From Sinobaca qinghaiensis (GTDB taxonomy: Bacteria > Bacillota > Bacilli > Bacillales > Marinococcaceae), in assembly GCF_003610495.1 (NCBI RefSeq), contig NZ_RAPK01000006.1, forward strand, positions 430,839-494,838: 64,000 bases of DNA, written 5' to 3'. The notes beneath the pieces were generated by a model. It worked only from the letters and a program-made list of their open reading frames with translations. It was not told the origin of the DNA and did not search any database. This document shows, in pieces, positions 34,024-42,477 of this stretch; the stretch's first letter is position 1, and the number at the start of each line of letters is the position of its first letter. A program made the translations under genes and the position numbers.

Positions 34024-35238
34024 ATGCGTATTGCGGAGATAGTTAAAGAGGCTTTAGAGCAAACAGAAGTAACAGATATGCATACTCATTTATTCCCGGG
34101 GGAGTTCAATGACTTATGTTTAACGGGAATGGACGAGCTGCTGACGTTTCATTATTTAATTGCTGAAACATTTCTTTGGCTGGAAGAAGACTATGATTCT
34201 TTTTTTCAACGGCCTAAATCAGAACAGGCAGATCTGGTGTGGAAAACGCTGTTCGTCGACAGAACACCTACAAGCGAAGCTGCTGTTGGAGTATTAACCG
34301 TTCTGCAGTCACTAAACATTTCGTTCGATCACGATTTAAATGTGATAAGAAGCAGGCTTTCTCAAATGGAAGGTTCAGATTATGTGCAGGCGATGATGAA
34401 AAGAGCAGGCGTTTCTGCTGTCGTGATGACAAATAATCCTTTTGATCCACAAGAACGCAGGCATTATGAAAAGGAGACACCTTTTAATCGGGATCAATTT
34501 ATACCAGCTCTTCGAGTAGATCCTCTCCTGAATGGGTGGGAAAATGCCCGGACGATTATTAATGAGGATGGGTACCAGGTATCAGAGGAACTAACGGAAC
34601 ACACCCTGGAGCAGACAAAAGCTTTCTTAAGGCATTGGGTGAAAAAAATGGATCCGATTTATGTAGCCGCTTCTCTACCATGGGATTTTCCAAGGGATAA
34701 AAATGAAAGCGCTTTACTTGAAAAGTGTGTCCTTCCTGTCTGTGAGGAGACTGGTCTTTCCCTTTCTCTAATGATCGGACCGAAACGAGCATTGAATCCT
34801 GATCTGCATCTGGCAGGTGATGGAGTGGGAATATTTGATCTTTCGTATATTGAATACTTATGTAAAACCTATCCGCAGCAGAAGTTTTTAATCACCATGC
34901 TCTCAAGGGAAGGACAGTATGAACTAACGGTTTTAGCTCAGAAATTTAGAAATGTAATGTTATTTGGCTGTTGGTGGTTCTTGAATACCCCCCAGCTTAT
35001 TACCGAGATAACAACCATGCGGTTTGATCAACTGGGCATGAAATTTATTCCTCAGCATTCAGACTGCCGGGTAATGGAGCAGCTTCTTTACAAGTGGAAG
35101 CACTCCAGAGAAGTGATTGCCGAAATATTGGTCGAACGTTACCAAACGCTTGAAGATAAAGGCCTTGTAATAGAAAAAGATACGATCCACCGGGACATAG
35201 ACTTGATGTTTAACGTTAATTTCAGGAATTTCACTTAA
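34024..35238 (+). CDS. uxaC: Uronate isomerase, Bh0493-like subgroup
   Basis: The 404-residue amidohydrolase-fold enzyme converts D-glucuronate to D-fructuronate (or galacturonate to tagaturonate). It is shorter than E. coli UxaC and closely resembles the Bacillus halodurans Bh0493 type. Shared segments are VTDMHTHLFPG (HxH at about 20-22), MDELLTFHYLIAETF, RVDPLLNGWE, MDPIYVAASLPW, MLSREGQYEL, FGCWWFLNTPQ and FIPQHSDCRVMEQLLYKW, whose Arg and Asp are typical of this subgroup. It lies directly after the GntR gene with an AAAGGAGGCAC ribosome binding site and starts the glucuronate pathway completed downstream. Confidence 0.92.
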   Translation: MRIAEIVKEALEQTEVTDMHTHLFPGEFNDLCLTGMDELLTFHYLIAETFLWLEEDYDSFFQRPKSEQADLVWKTLFVDRTPTSEAAVGVLTVLQSLNISFDHDLNVIRSRLSQMEGSDYVQAMMKRAGVSAVVMTNNPFDPQERRHYEKETPFNRDQFIPALRVDPLLNGWENARTIINEDGYQVSEELTEHTLEQTKAFLRHWVKKMDPIYVAASLPWDFPRDKNESALLEKCVLPVCEETGLSLSLMIGPKRALNPDLHLAGDGVGIFDLSYIEYLCKTYPQQKFLITMLSREGQYELTVLAQKFRNVMLFGCWWFLNTPQLITEITTMRFDQLGMKFIPQHSDCRVMEQLLYKWKHSREVIAEILVERYQTLEDKGLVIEKDTIHRDIDLMFNVNFRNFT

Positions 35239-35260
35239 AAAAAGAAAAGGGGAAATTACA

Positions 35261-36274
35261 ATGAAAAAGTTTTTACCACTGGTAGCACTGGGAAGCACAT
35301 TGGTTATTGCGGGATGCGGAGGAGGAGAGTCCGAATCAAGCGGATCAGAAGAGGGGGGAGGATCTCCATCACATGAGCTGCAGGTAGGGATCGTAGTGTC
35401 GGAAAGCGACCCAATGTATGAAGGGCTGGAAAGCTTTAAAGAAAACGTGGAAGAGCGCACGGACGGCGATCTGGCTATTGAAATCTTCCCTGATTCTTCT
35501 TTAGGGGATACAGCGGAAATACAGGAACAGGCTATCGCCGGAGCAAATGTAGGGACACTCGCTGACGCAGGAATCATGGCAGACTACAGTCCGGAAATTG
35601 GTATTCTGCAAGGACCATACTTATTTGAGAATTATGAAGATATTCAAAAGGTAACGGACTCCGATCTGTTTGCCGGATGGGAAGAAGATCTTTCCTCCAG
35701 CCAGAACCTGCAGATATTGTCTTTTAATTGGTATCAGGGCGCGCGTCATATGGTAACGAATAATGCTATTAATACACCGGAGGATATGAACGGCCAAAGT
35801 ATTAGAACAATTGGTGCCGATGTTTTTCTGGAAACAATAGAAGCAATGGGAGCGAACCCAACCGGCTTGGATTGGGCGGAAGTATATCCAGGTATTCAGC
35901 AGGGAGTTATTGACGGGGCTGAGGCTCAGCATTCTGCAACATATGGAGCCAGCCTTTATGAGGTTGCAGATCATATTTCCAAAACAAACCACATTCAATT
36001 AATTACCGGCCTGGTTGTCGGTGCGGAATGGTTCAGCAATCTGCCGGAAGACTATCAAACGATCGTAACAGAAGAAGCGGAAGCAGCTGGAATTGAAGCG
36101 TCCAACACCGTTATTGAAGGTGAAGAGGAGTATGAAGGAATGATGGAAGAAGAAGGAATGACAATTGTAGAGCCGGACCTCGAGCCATTCCAGGAAGCCA
36201 CGGAAGGCGTCTATGAGAAGTTTGAAAACTATCCGGAAATAAGAGAAGAAATTATGACGATTACAGAAAATTAA
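35261..36274 (+). CDS. TRAP transporter solute-binding lipoprotein (DctP family)
   Basis: The 337-residue protein is the extracytoplasmic receptor of a TRAP importer. A lipoprotein signal ends in VIAGC (Cys19), followed by an acidic, Ser/Gly-rich linker that tethers the protein to the outer face of the membrane. The DctP domain contains QVGIVVSESDPMYEGLESFKENVEE, with IRTIGADVFLETIEAMGANPTGLDWAEVYPGIQQGVIDGAE near the middle (described by its conserved Arg and NPxxLxWxEVYPxLQQGxIDG pattern). The Arg binds the carboxylate of the ligand. In this operon the ligand is most likely glucuronate or another uronate. The C-terminal third is strongly acidic. Confidence 0.92.
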   Translation: MKKFLPLVALGSTLVIAGCGGGESESSGSEEGGGSPSHELQVGIVVSESDPMYEGLESFKENVEERTDGDLAIEIFPDSSLGDTAEIQEQAIAGANVGTLADAGIMADYSPEIGILQGPYLFENYEDIQKVTDSDLFAGWEEDLSSSQNLQILSFNWYQGARHMVTNNAINTPEDMNGQSIRTIGADVFLETIEAMGANPTGLDWAEVYPGIQQGVIDGAEAQHSATYGASLYEVADHISKTNHIQLITGLVVGAEWFSNLPEDYQTIVTEEAEAAGIEASNTVIEGEEEYEGMMEEEGMTIVEPDLEPFQEATEGVYEKFENYPEIREEIMTITEN

Positions 36275-36296
36275 TATTTCTTGAGGAGGCTTTAAG

Positions 36297-36818
36297 GTGC
36301 CACATTTAGCATCTTCACTTATTAAGATAGAAGAGGTTCTTACGAAACTGCTGCTTGCAGGGATTGTTATTCTGGTATTTTACTCTGCTATGGTCAGGTG
36401 GGCCGGCGTGCCGGTCGCCTGGTCGGTGGAAATGGCCCAGCTTTTATTCATCTGGCTTGTATTTCTTGGGGCGAATCAGTCGCTGAGGAATAACCGGCAT
36501 ATTGGCATTGACTATTTTGTAGAAAAACTGCCGTTTAAAGGAAAGCTGGTTATTACGATTATCACGAACACAGTCGTGGCTGTTTTTCTTATGATCTGTA
36601 TTTATTATGGATTCATCTATGCCTCAGAGCAGACATTGAGAAGCATACAAAACCTGCCGTTCAGTTATTCTTATATAACATTTTCTATACCGGTGGGATG
36701 CACGTTAATGCTGATTACCCTGCTTACTAAATGGATTGCTTTCATAAGAGGGTCAAAAGAGGAATTCAGCCTTCCTGACAACACAAGTAAAGAAAAGGAA
36801 AGGGAGGCCTTGTCATGA
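36297..36818 (+). CDS. TRAP transporter small permease (DctQ family)
   Basis: The 173-residue protein has four membrane helices and the DctQ signature around VAWSVEMAQLLFIWLVFLGANQSLRNNRHIGID. It is the small membrane subunit that joins the DctM channel subunit to couple sodium flow to solute uptake. The GTG start is supported by GAGGAGG seven bases upstream. It ends four bases inside the start of the large permease gene (ATGA), so the two are made together. Its place between binding protein and DctM is the standard TRAP gene order. Confidence 0.92.
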   Translation: MPHLASSLIKIEEVLTKLLLAGIVILVFYSAMVRWAGVPVAWSVEMAQLLFIWLVFLGANQSLRNNRHIGIDYFVEKLPFKGKLVITIITNTVVAVFLMICIYYGFIYASEQTLRSIQNLPFSYSYITFSIPVGCTLMLITLLTKWIAFIRGSKEEFSLPDNTSKEKEREALS

Positions 36819-38095
36819 TCTGGGTATTGATAGCGTTTGTGGTATTTATCTTAATTAATGTCCCTATTGCTTTTGCTATCGGCGCAGCCGGCCTGGTTTA
36901 TTTTCTACTGGATCCAAACCTTCCTACAGAGCTTGCCATTCAGCGGTTTGCATCAGGCACCCAGTCGTTTCCGCTCCTGGCTGTTCCGTTCTTTGTTCTT
37001 GCCGGAAATTTACTGAATGAAACAGGTATTACGAAACGGCTGATCGATTTTGCGGATGCGTTAATTGGTCATATTGTCGGCGGACTGGCTCATGTGTCTA
37101 TTCTTTTGAGTGCCATGATGGGAGGGATTTCCGGTTCAGCTAATGCGGATGCTGCGATGCAGAGCCGGATCCTGGCTCCTCAGATGATTGCGAAAGGATA
37201 TTCCGGCGGCTTTTCTGTTTCTGTTATTGCGTTAAGTGCTTTAATTACGGCGACGATTCCTCCCAGTATTGGTCTGATCTTGTTCGGGTTTGTAGGAGAG
37301 GTGTCCATCGGGCAGCTTTTCATGGCAGGCATTATACCTGGTATTTTGATGACGCTTACTTTATTGATTACGTCTACGATTATCGCTAAGAAAAGAAAAT
37401 ATGTACCTTCCAGAGTGAAGCGTGCGTCGTTTAAGGAAGTTGTCGTTACATTTAGAAGAAGCTTCTGGGGACTGCTGTTTCCTGTCATTTTAATTGTAGG
37501 TATTCGGTTCGGTGTCTTTACTGCATCAGAAGCAGGAGCTTTCGCTGTTGTATATGCATTTGTAGTAGGGGCTTTTATATACAAGGAATTGAACTGGGCT
37601 AAATTGAATAAAGTATTAAAAAATACGGTGGAAGATAATGCAGTCATTATGCTTATTATTGCCGCTGCAGCCATTTTAGGGCATGTTATCACTTCGGCCA
37701 GACTCCCGCAGGAAGCAACGCAGGGCATGCTGTCATTAACGGAAAATCCCATTCTTATTATGGTGATTATTTTAACGTTCCTGCTGGTCGCCGGGATGTT
37801 TATGGAAAGTACCGTAAACACGCTTCTGCTTACTCCTATTCTTCTTCCTATTGTTGTAAGTATAGGAATGGATCCGGTACATTTTGGGATTGTGATGATG
37901 ACCATTGTTACGATGGGCGGGATGACTCCGCCAATTGGAGTAACCATGTATACAGCATGTTCTTTAGCAAATGTTCCTGTCATTGATTACATGAAAGAAT
38001 CAGTACCGTTTATTCTTTCTATCATTGTTTTTATCATTCTATTGGTTGTATTTCCTCAAATCACTTTATTCCTGCCTGAACTGCTTATGCGTTAA
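36815..38095 (+). CDS. TRAP transporter large permease (DctM family)
   Basis: The 426-residue integral membrane protein has about 12-13 helices and DctM-type segments: FPLLAVPFFVLAGNLLNETGIT, SILLSAMMGGISGSANADAAM, ATIPPSIGLILFGFVGEVSIGQLFMAGIIPG (each described for the conserved GGISGSA and PPS motifs) and VTMGGMTPPIGVTMYTAC. It is the sodium-coupled transport channel. It overlaps the small permease by four bases and is followed 69 bases later by the mannonate dehydratase gene. It should import the uronate bound by the 35261 lipoprotein. Confidence 0.93.
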   Translation: MIWVLIAFVVFILINVPIAFAIGAAGLVYFLLDPNLPTELAIQRFASGTQSFPLLAVPFFVLAGNLLNETGITKRLIDFADALIGHIVGGLAHVSILLSAMMGGISGSANADAAMQSRILAPQMIAKGYSGGFSVSVIALSALITATIPPSIGLILFGFVGEVSIGQLFMAGIIPGILMTLTLLITSTIIAKKRKYVPSRVKRASFKEVVVTFRRSFWGLLFPVILIVGIRFGVFTASEAGAFAVVYAFVVGAFIYKELNWAKLNKVLKNTVEDNAVIMLIIAAAAILGHVITSARLPQEATQGMLSLTENPILIMVIILTFLLVAGMFMESTVNTLLLTPILLPIVVSIGMDPVHFGIVMMTIVTMGGMTPPIGVTMYTACSLANVPVIDYMKESVPFILSIIVFIILLVVFPQITLFLPELLMR

Positions 38096-38164
38096 GCCAT
38101 ACGCGTATAGAGACAGGAATAGCTTACAGCAGCAATAAATTTCTGAAAGAACGGAGACAAAAAT

Positions 38165-39232
38165 ATGAACATGGGCTTCCGGTGGTATGGAGAAGACGAC
38201 GACGCAATAACGCTGTCACATATCAAACAAATACCCGGCGTATCGGGCATTATATGGGCTCTGCATAACAAGAGTCCGGGCGAAGTATGGGAACCGCAGG
38301 AAATTCAGGTAGAGAAAAAAAAGATCGAGCAGCACGGCTTTCGTATCGACGTAGTGGAAAGCGTGAACGTACATGAAGATATTAAACTGGGTCTGGATTC
38401 AAGAGACCATTACATTGCAAATTATATAGAAACGATCCGGAACTTAGCCGAAGCGGGGGTCAAAGTAATCTGCTACAATTTCATGCCGGTTTTCGATTGG
38501 ATCCGGACCGAATTGAAAAAAAACATGGATGACGGCTCTACTACGATGTTCTATGAAAAAGAACGAGTAGAAAATAGTTCGCCGGCTGAATTAGTGCAGC
38601 GGATGACGGCCGATCCGGACATGATCATGTCTGGATGGGAACCAGAGCGTCTTAAACAATTAAAAAAAGTGATGGAGGCCTATGCCGGCGTTTCTAAAGA
38701 AGACCTGCGTGAGAACCTGCGGTACTTTTTAGAAAAAGTTCTTCCTGTTTGCGAAGAGACAGGCGTAAAGCTGGCCATTCATCCAGACGATCCGCCCTGG
38801 TCGGTGTTTAGTCTGCCAAGAATCATATCAACTCAGGAGGATCTGCGGACTTTTATGCAGCTTATACCAAATGAGCACAGCGGAATTACTTACTGCACCG
38901 GTTCTTTAGGAGCCAGAGAAGATAATGATCTGTTGGAAATACTCGACGAGTTCAAAGATAGAATCTATTTTGCCCACATTCGTAATATTAAGAGGTATGA
39001 AAATGGAGACTTTATTGAAACATCCCATTTAGAAAAAGATGGATCACTGCCTATTACAGAAATTATGAAAAAGTTATTTGAGATGCGTTTTGAAGGATAT
39101 ATCAGGCCGGATCACGGCAGACTGTTGTGGAAAGAAGACGGGCGGCCGGGATACGGTTTATATGATAGAGCTCTTGGAATAATGTACTTAAATGGGATTT
39201 GGGATGCAAATGAAGAAAGGAGCATCACATGA
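38165..39232 (+). CDS. uxuA: Mannonate dehydratase
   Basis: The 355-residue TIM-barrel enzyme dehydrates D-mannonate to 2-keto-3-deoxy-D-gluconate, with manganese or iron. Segments include MGFRWYGEDDDAITLSHIKQIPG at the N-terminus (conserved RWYG), YNFMPVFDWIRT, LAIHPDDPPW with the His/Asp metal ligands, TYCTGSLGAREDND and YFAHIRNIK, then GYIRPDHGR near the C-terminus. Length is normal. The start has a CGGAG ribosome binding site. Its stop overlaps the start of the following SDR gene (ATGA). It catalyses the third step of the glucuronate route in this operon. Confidence 0.95.
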   Translation: MNMGFRWYGEDDDAITLSHIKQIPGVSGIIWALHNKSPGEVWEPQEIQVEKKKIEQHGFRIDVVESVNVHEDIKLGLDSRDHYIANYIETIRNLAEAGVKVICYNFMPVFDWIRTELKKNMDDGSTTMFYEKERVENSSPAELVQRMTADPDMIMSGWEPERLKQLKKVMEAYAGVSKEDLRENLRYFLEKVLPVCEETGVKLAIHPDDPPWSVFSLPRIISTQEDLRTFMQLIPNEHSGITYCTGSLGAREDNDLLEILDEFKDRIYFAHIRNIKRYENGDFIETSHLEKDGSLPITEIMKKLFEMRFEGYIRPDHGRLLWKEDGRPGYGLYDRALGIMYLNGIWDANEERSIT

Positions 39233-40080
39233 TCACAATAAACGATAATCTAAAAGGAAAAACAGCGGTAGTAACGGGCGGAGGGGGCGTTCTCTGCGGC
39301 GCTATGTCCATGGAGCTTGCCAGGCACGGGGTAAAAGTTGCTGTTCTCAGCCGGAAAGAAGAAAATGCTCAAGAAGTTGTGAATGAGATCAAGAAAGACG
39401 GCGGAGAAGCTTTTGCTTTAAGCTGTGACGTGCTCGAGCAGGCAAGTATTACGAAAGCCGCCGAAGCCGTGAAACAACAATTTCCCGACGGATTGGATAT
39501 CCTCATTAACGGAGCAGGGGGAAACCACCCGGATGCGTCCACTTCAGAAGAGTACTTTATGCAGGAGCATTTGGAAGACCCTGATGTAAAAACGTTTTTT
39601 GATCTGACAGAAGAAGGCTTAAAGCACGTATTCAATCTGAATTACGTAGGAACCGTCATGGCAACGCAGGAGTTTATGAAGCAGATGGTCGGACGGGACA
39701 ATGGCATCGTCATAAATATTTCCTCCATGAGTGCGCCGAGCCCGATGACAAAGGTGCTTTCCTACAGCTCTGCAAAAGCAGGAATTGATAACTTTACCCA
39801 GTGGCTGGCGGTTCATATGGCCAAAGAAAATATACGATGCAACGCAATTGCCCCCGGATTCTTTTTAACTTCGCAGAACCGGGCTCTACTGCTGAAAGAA
39901 GACGGCAGCCATACCGCACGCTCCGGCAAAATTATCAGTCAGACACCGATGGAGCGCTTTGGAAAACCGGAGGATCTGCTCGGCACTTTATTGTGGTTAA
40001 CCGATGAGAAGATGTCTGGATTTGTGACAGGGATTACCGTACCTGTCGACGGCGGCTTTATGGCGTATTCCGGTGTATAA
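39229..40080 (+). CDS. SDR-type D-mannonate oxidoreductase (fructuronate reductase, YjmF-like)
   Basis: The 283-residue classical SDR has VVTGGGGVLCGAMSMELA (NAD motif), NGAGGN, a catalytic Ser in NISSMSAPSPMTK and YSSAKAG with catalytic Tyr and Lys. The C-terminus carries GRxxxPEDL-like RFGKPEDLLGTLLWL and VDGGF. Members of this group beside uxuA reduce D-fructuronate to D-mannonate with NADH, replacing the unrelated UxuB of E. coli. The four-base overlap with uxuA supports that role. The alternative would be another sugar-acid dehydrogenase, but a reductase is needed to link uxaC and uxuA, and no other candidate is in the operon. Confidence 0.88.
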   Translation: MITINDNLKGKTAVVTGGGGVLCGAMSMELARHGVKVAVLSRKEENAQEVVNEIKKDGGEAFALSCDVLEQASITKAAEAVKQQFPDGLDILINGAGGNHPDASTSEEYFMQEHLEDPDVKTFFDLTEEGLKHVFNLNYVGTVMATQEFMKQMVGRDNGIVINISSMSAPSPMTKVLSYSSAKAGIDNFTQWLAVHMAKENIRCNAIAPGFFLTSQNRALLLKEDGSHTARSGKIISQTPMERFGKPEDLLGTLLWLTDEKMSGFVTGITVPVDGGFMAYSGV

Positions 40081-40104
40081 AAGTGATAGAAGGAGGAGAG
40101 CATA

Positions 40105-41100
40105 ATGGATCGTATCGTCACACTCGGAGAAATCATGTTGCGGCTTTCTCCTCCCGCCCCTTATAAAATGAAGCAAAGTGAAACGCTGTGTGCATTTTAT
40201 GGAGGGGCGGAAGCAAACGTAGCGGTGGCTTTCCGGAACCTTGGAAATTCGTCCACTTTTCTCACCGCCCTGCCAGACAATACGCCCGGGGACGCGGCGA
40301 TAGCTTATCTGAACAGAGAAGGAGTGGATACGAGCTTGATTGAACGTACCGGCAGACGGCTGGGCATTTATTATATTGAAGAAGGCACGGCGCAGAGGCC
40401 GGCAAGCGTTACCTACGACCGGGCTTATTCCTCCTTTTCGGAATGGATACCCGGCCCGCTCGACTGGGACAGTATCTTTGCCGAAGTGGACGTACTGCAC
40501 ACAACCGGCATCACGCTTGCACTCGGTGAAGCGGGCTTTGAAACCGCGGAGCTCGTGATCAAAGAAGCGAAAAAACGCGGCGTGCAGGTAAGCTTTGATT
40601 TTAATTACCGCAGCAAGCTATGGACAAAAGAGCAGGCGAAATCAGCCTACGAGCAGATTCTGCCTTATGTGGACATTTGCTTTGGGAGTGCTCTCGATTT
40701 AACTCTGACGCTTCAATGGCCGGAAGAAGAGGAGCAGCGTCTTTTCGCGTCTTTTATGAAAAAATATGACATCACCTGGTTTGTGACGTCCCGGCGTACC
40801 ACGCTCACTAACACGCATCATCAGCTGGAAGGCACCATTCAGCATAAAAACGGGAAAACAGCCCGGTCAGGTGTGTTTGAGGTGAATGTGGTGGACCGTA
40901 TCGGAGGCGGCGATGCTTTTGCGGCGGGCTTTCTGGATCAGTTGTCTAATCAGACGGAGTCTGCGATGGAAGAGGCGGTTGTGTTTGCCACAGCGACAGG
41001 GGTTCTCCAGCATACGATTAAAGGCGATGCCTTTCTGTTGGCCAGGCAGGAAGTTAAAAATTTCATGAACAGTCAACGAGGAAGCGGTGTTCTTCGTTAA
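40105..41100 (+). CDS. kdgK: 2-keto-3-deoxygluconate kinase
   Basis: The 331-residue PfkB/ribokinase-family sugar kinase phosphorylates KDG to KDPG with ATP. Visible signatures are the N-terminal TLGEIMLRLSPP, the GGAEANVAVAFRNLG substrate loop and the C-terminal anion-hole motif RIGGGDAFAAGFLDQL with the catalytic Asp of GGGDAF. Length is typical. It has a GAAGGAGGAGAG ribosome binding site, lies 24 bases after the reductase and 19 bases before the aldolase, and provides the fourth catabolic step. Confidence 0.95.
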   Translation: MDRIVTLGEIMLRLSPPAPYKMKQSETLCAFYGGAEANVAVAFRNLGNSSTFLTALPDNTPGDAAIAYLNREGVDTSLIERTGRRLGIYYIEEGTAQRPASVTYDRAYSSFSEWIPGPLDWDSIFAEVDVLHTTGITLALGEAGFETAELVIKEAKKRGVQVSFDFNYRSKLWTKEQAKSAYEQILPYVDICFGSALDLTLTLQWPEEEEQRLFASFMKKYDITWFVTSRRTTLTNTHHQLEGTIQHKNGKTARSGVFEVNVVDRIGGGDAFAAGFLDQLSNQTESAMEEAVVFATATGVLQHTIKGDAFLLARQEVKNFMNSQRGSGVLR

Positions 41101-41119
41101 GACAGGAAGGATCAGATAG

Positions 41120-41737
41120 ATGAACAATAAATTACAAACTATGCAGAAGCTCTATGAGAAAAAGGTAGTAGCCGTTGTGCGCGGAGAAACGGCAGATCAG
41201 GCAGAGATGGTGGCAAAAGGCGCTCACAGCGGCGGTATTCAGCTAATGGAAATAACGTATACCGTGCCCGGCGCCTCTGGATTAATCGAAAAGCTGCAGC
41301 GGGAAGACCGCGACTGGATTATCGGAGCGGGCACTGTGCTCGATGACGTAACGGCCCGGCTTGCCATTCTAGCCGGAGCCCGATTTATTGTATCTCCGTC
41401 TTTTAACAAAGATACGGCCCTGCTCTGCAATAGATATCAGATTCCTTACATACCAGGCTGCTTTTCCGTAAAAGAAGTAGTGGGGGCGATGGAGGCAGGA
41501 GCAGAAGTAATTAAAATCTTCCCGGGAAACGTGAGCGGACCGGACGGGTTGAAGGCTATCAATGGCCCGCTGCCGCAGGCGAACCTTATGCCTTCCGGCG
41601 GAGTCAGCGAAGAGAACGTGCAGGACTGGCTGCAAAAAGGAGCCGCAGCGGTCAGCATTGGAAGCAGCCTGTACAAGAACACCGAAGCAGAAGTAGCAGC
41701 GGCGGCAAAATCGTTTGTGCAGAAGGCAGGGTATTAA
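41120..41737 (+). CDS. kdgA: KDPG aldolase
   Basis: The 205-residue class I aldolase splits 2-keto-3-deoxy-6-phosphogluconate into pyruvate and glyceraldehyde-3-phosphate. The TIM barrel shows VVAVVRGE, MEITYTVPGA with the catalytic Glu44, IGAGTVLD, FIVSPSFNK, YIPGCFSVKE and VIKIFPGNVSGP with Schiff-base Lys132, then NLMPSGGVSEEN. It ends the uronate operon: from here carbon enters central metabolism. No obvious strong hairpin follows directly, and the antitoxin promoter begins about 35 bases after the stop. Confidence 0.95.
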   Translation: MNNKLQTMQKLYEKKVVAVVRGETADQAEMVAKGAHSGGIQLMEITYTVPGASGLIEKLQREDRDWIIGAGTVLDDVTARLAILAGARFIVSPSFNKDTALLCNRYQIPYIPGCFSVKEVVGAMEAGAEVIKIFPGNVSGPDGLKAINGPLPQANLMPSGGVSEENVQDWLQKGAAAVSIGSSLYKNTEAEVAAAAKSFVQKAGY

Positions 41738-41773
41738 AGAGGAAGAATATTTATTAGCTGCTATCTCCTAAAA

Positions 41774-41803
41774 TTGTTTGTTTGTACGTGATTTTGTACA
41801 ATG
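41774..41803 (+). promoter_or_regulatory. Promoter and operator of the YefM/YoeB module
   Basis: TTGTTT (41774-41779), 17-base spacer, TACAAT (41797-41802). The inverted repeat TTGTAC-N8-GTACAA (about 41782-41801) overlaps the spacer and -10 and contains TGTACA, the core hexamer bound by E. coli YefM. Autorepression by the antitoxin complex is likely. Confidence 0.75.
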
Positions 41804-41831
41804 TTGATAAGCAAATACAAGGGGTGATACT

Positions 41832-42083
41832 ATGTCTTTTATTACTTACAGCGATGCCCGTAAAAACTTCAAACGTATTCTGGATCAAGTGAACGATAAT
41901 AAAGAAGCTATTGTTATTGCAAGAAAAAACGGAAACGCCGTACTATTAGCAGAAGACGAATATAACAATTTGATGGAAACGATATATCTTTTAAAAAGTC
42001 CGGAGAATTCAAAGCGTCTGCTGGAATCCATTGAGCAATTGAAAAACAGGCAGTCAACGGAGCGGGATCTGCTAGATGAGTAA
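41832..42083 (+). CDS. yefM: Antitoxin, YefM/Phd family
   Basis: The 83-residue protein begins with SFITYSDARKNFKRILDQVNDN, the Phd/YefM DNA-binding fold, and continues IVIARKNGNAVLLAEDEYNNLMETIYLLKSPEN, a standard YefM pattern. The C-terminal acidic segment (about 60-83) should wrap the toxin and block its active site. It both neutralises YoeB and represses its own promoter. The ribosome binding site is AAGGGGTGA. The last eight bases overlap the toxin gene, giving coupled translation with antitoxin first. Confidence 0.93.
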   Translation: MSFITYSDARKNFKRILDQVNDNKEAIVIARKNGNAVLLAEDEYNNLMETIYLLKSPENSKRLLESIEQLKNRQSTERDLLDE

Positions 42084-42342
42084 AAAGCGTCTGCTGTTTA
42101 CAGATTATGCCTGGGAAGAGTATTTGTATTGGCAGAGGGAAGATAAAAAGAAACTTAAACGAATAAATACGTTGATCGAAGATATAAAGCGGCACGGCAA
42201 TCTGGAAGGAATAGGAAAACTCGAAGCTTTAAAGGGAAATCTTCATGGTTATTTCAGTAGACGTATAGACTCAGAGCATAGACTTATATATCGGTCAGAC
42301 GATGAAAAAATAGAAATCGTGCAGTGCCGTTATCAGTATTAA
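42076..42342 (+). CDS. yoeB: YoeB-family toxin with Gln in place of the catalytic His
   Basis: The 88-residue protein is a RelE-fold, ribosome-dependent mRNA interferase. It aligns along its length with E. coli YoeB: YAWEEYLYWQ, GIGKLEALKGNLHGYFSRRID, SEHRLIY and the C-terminal CRYQY. Expected catalytic residues Glu (E50) and Arg (R69) are present. The usual terminal RYHY is RYQY, so the residue matching E. coli His83 is Q87. Mutations at that His reduce cleavage in YoeB, so the toxin may be weak. It overlaps the antitoxin gene by eight bases and is followed by a terminator. Confidence 0.92.
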   Translation: MSKKRLLFTDYAWEEYLYWQREDKKKLKRINTLIEDIKRHGNLEGIGKLEALKGNLHGYFSRRIDSEHRLIYRSDDEKIEIVQCRYQY

Positions 42343-42379
42343 AATATTTTGATGACAGAAAATACTATTTGAAACGAAA

Positions 42380-42418
42380 AGCGGGCGCAGAGGCGGCTGC
42401 TTTTTTTCTGTTCTGAAG
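42380..42418 (+). terminator. Intrinsic terminator after the toxin gene
   Basis: AGCGGGCGC-AGAG-GCGGCTGCT with one mismatch and a G-U pair, followed by seven T. Confidence 0.8.
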
Positions 42419-42477
42419 TGTAACTATATGGAAAAAAGGGGACAGTACCAAAGTATTAAAAAGTGGAGGAGATAATC

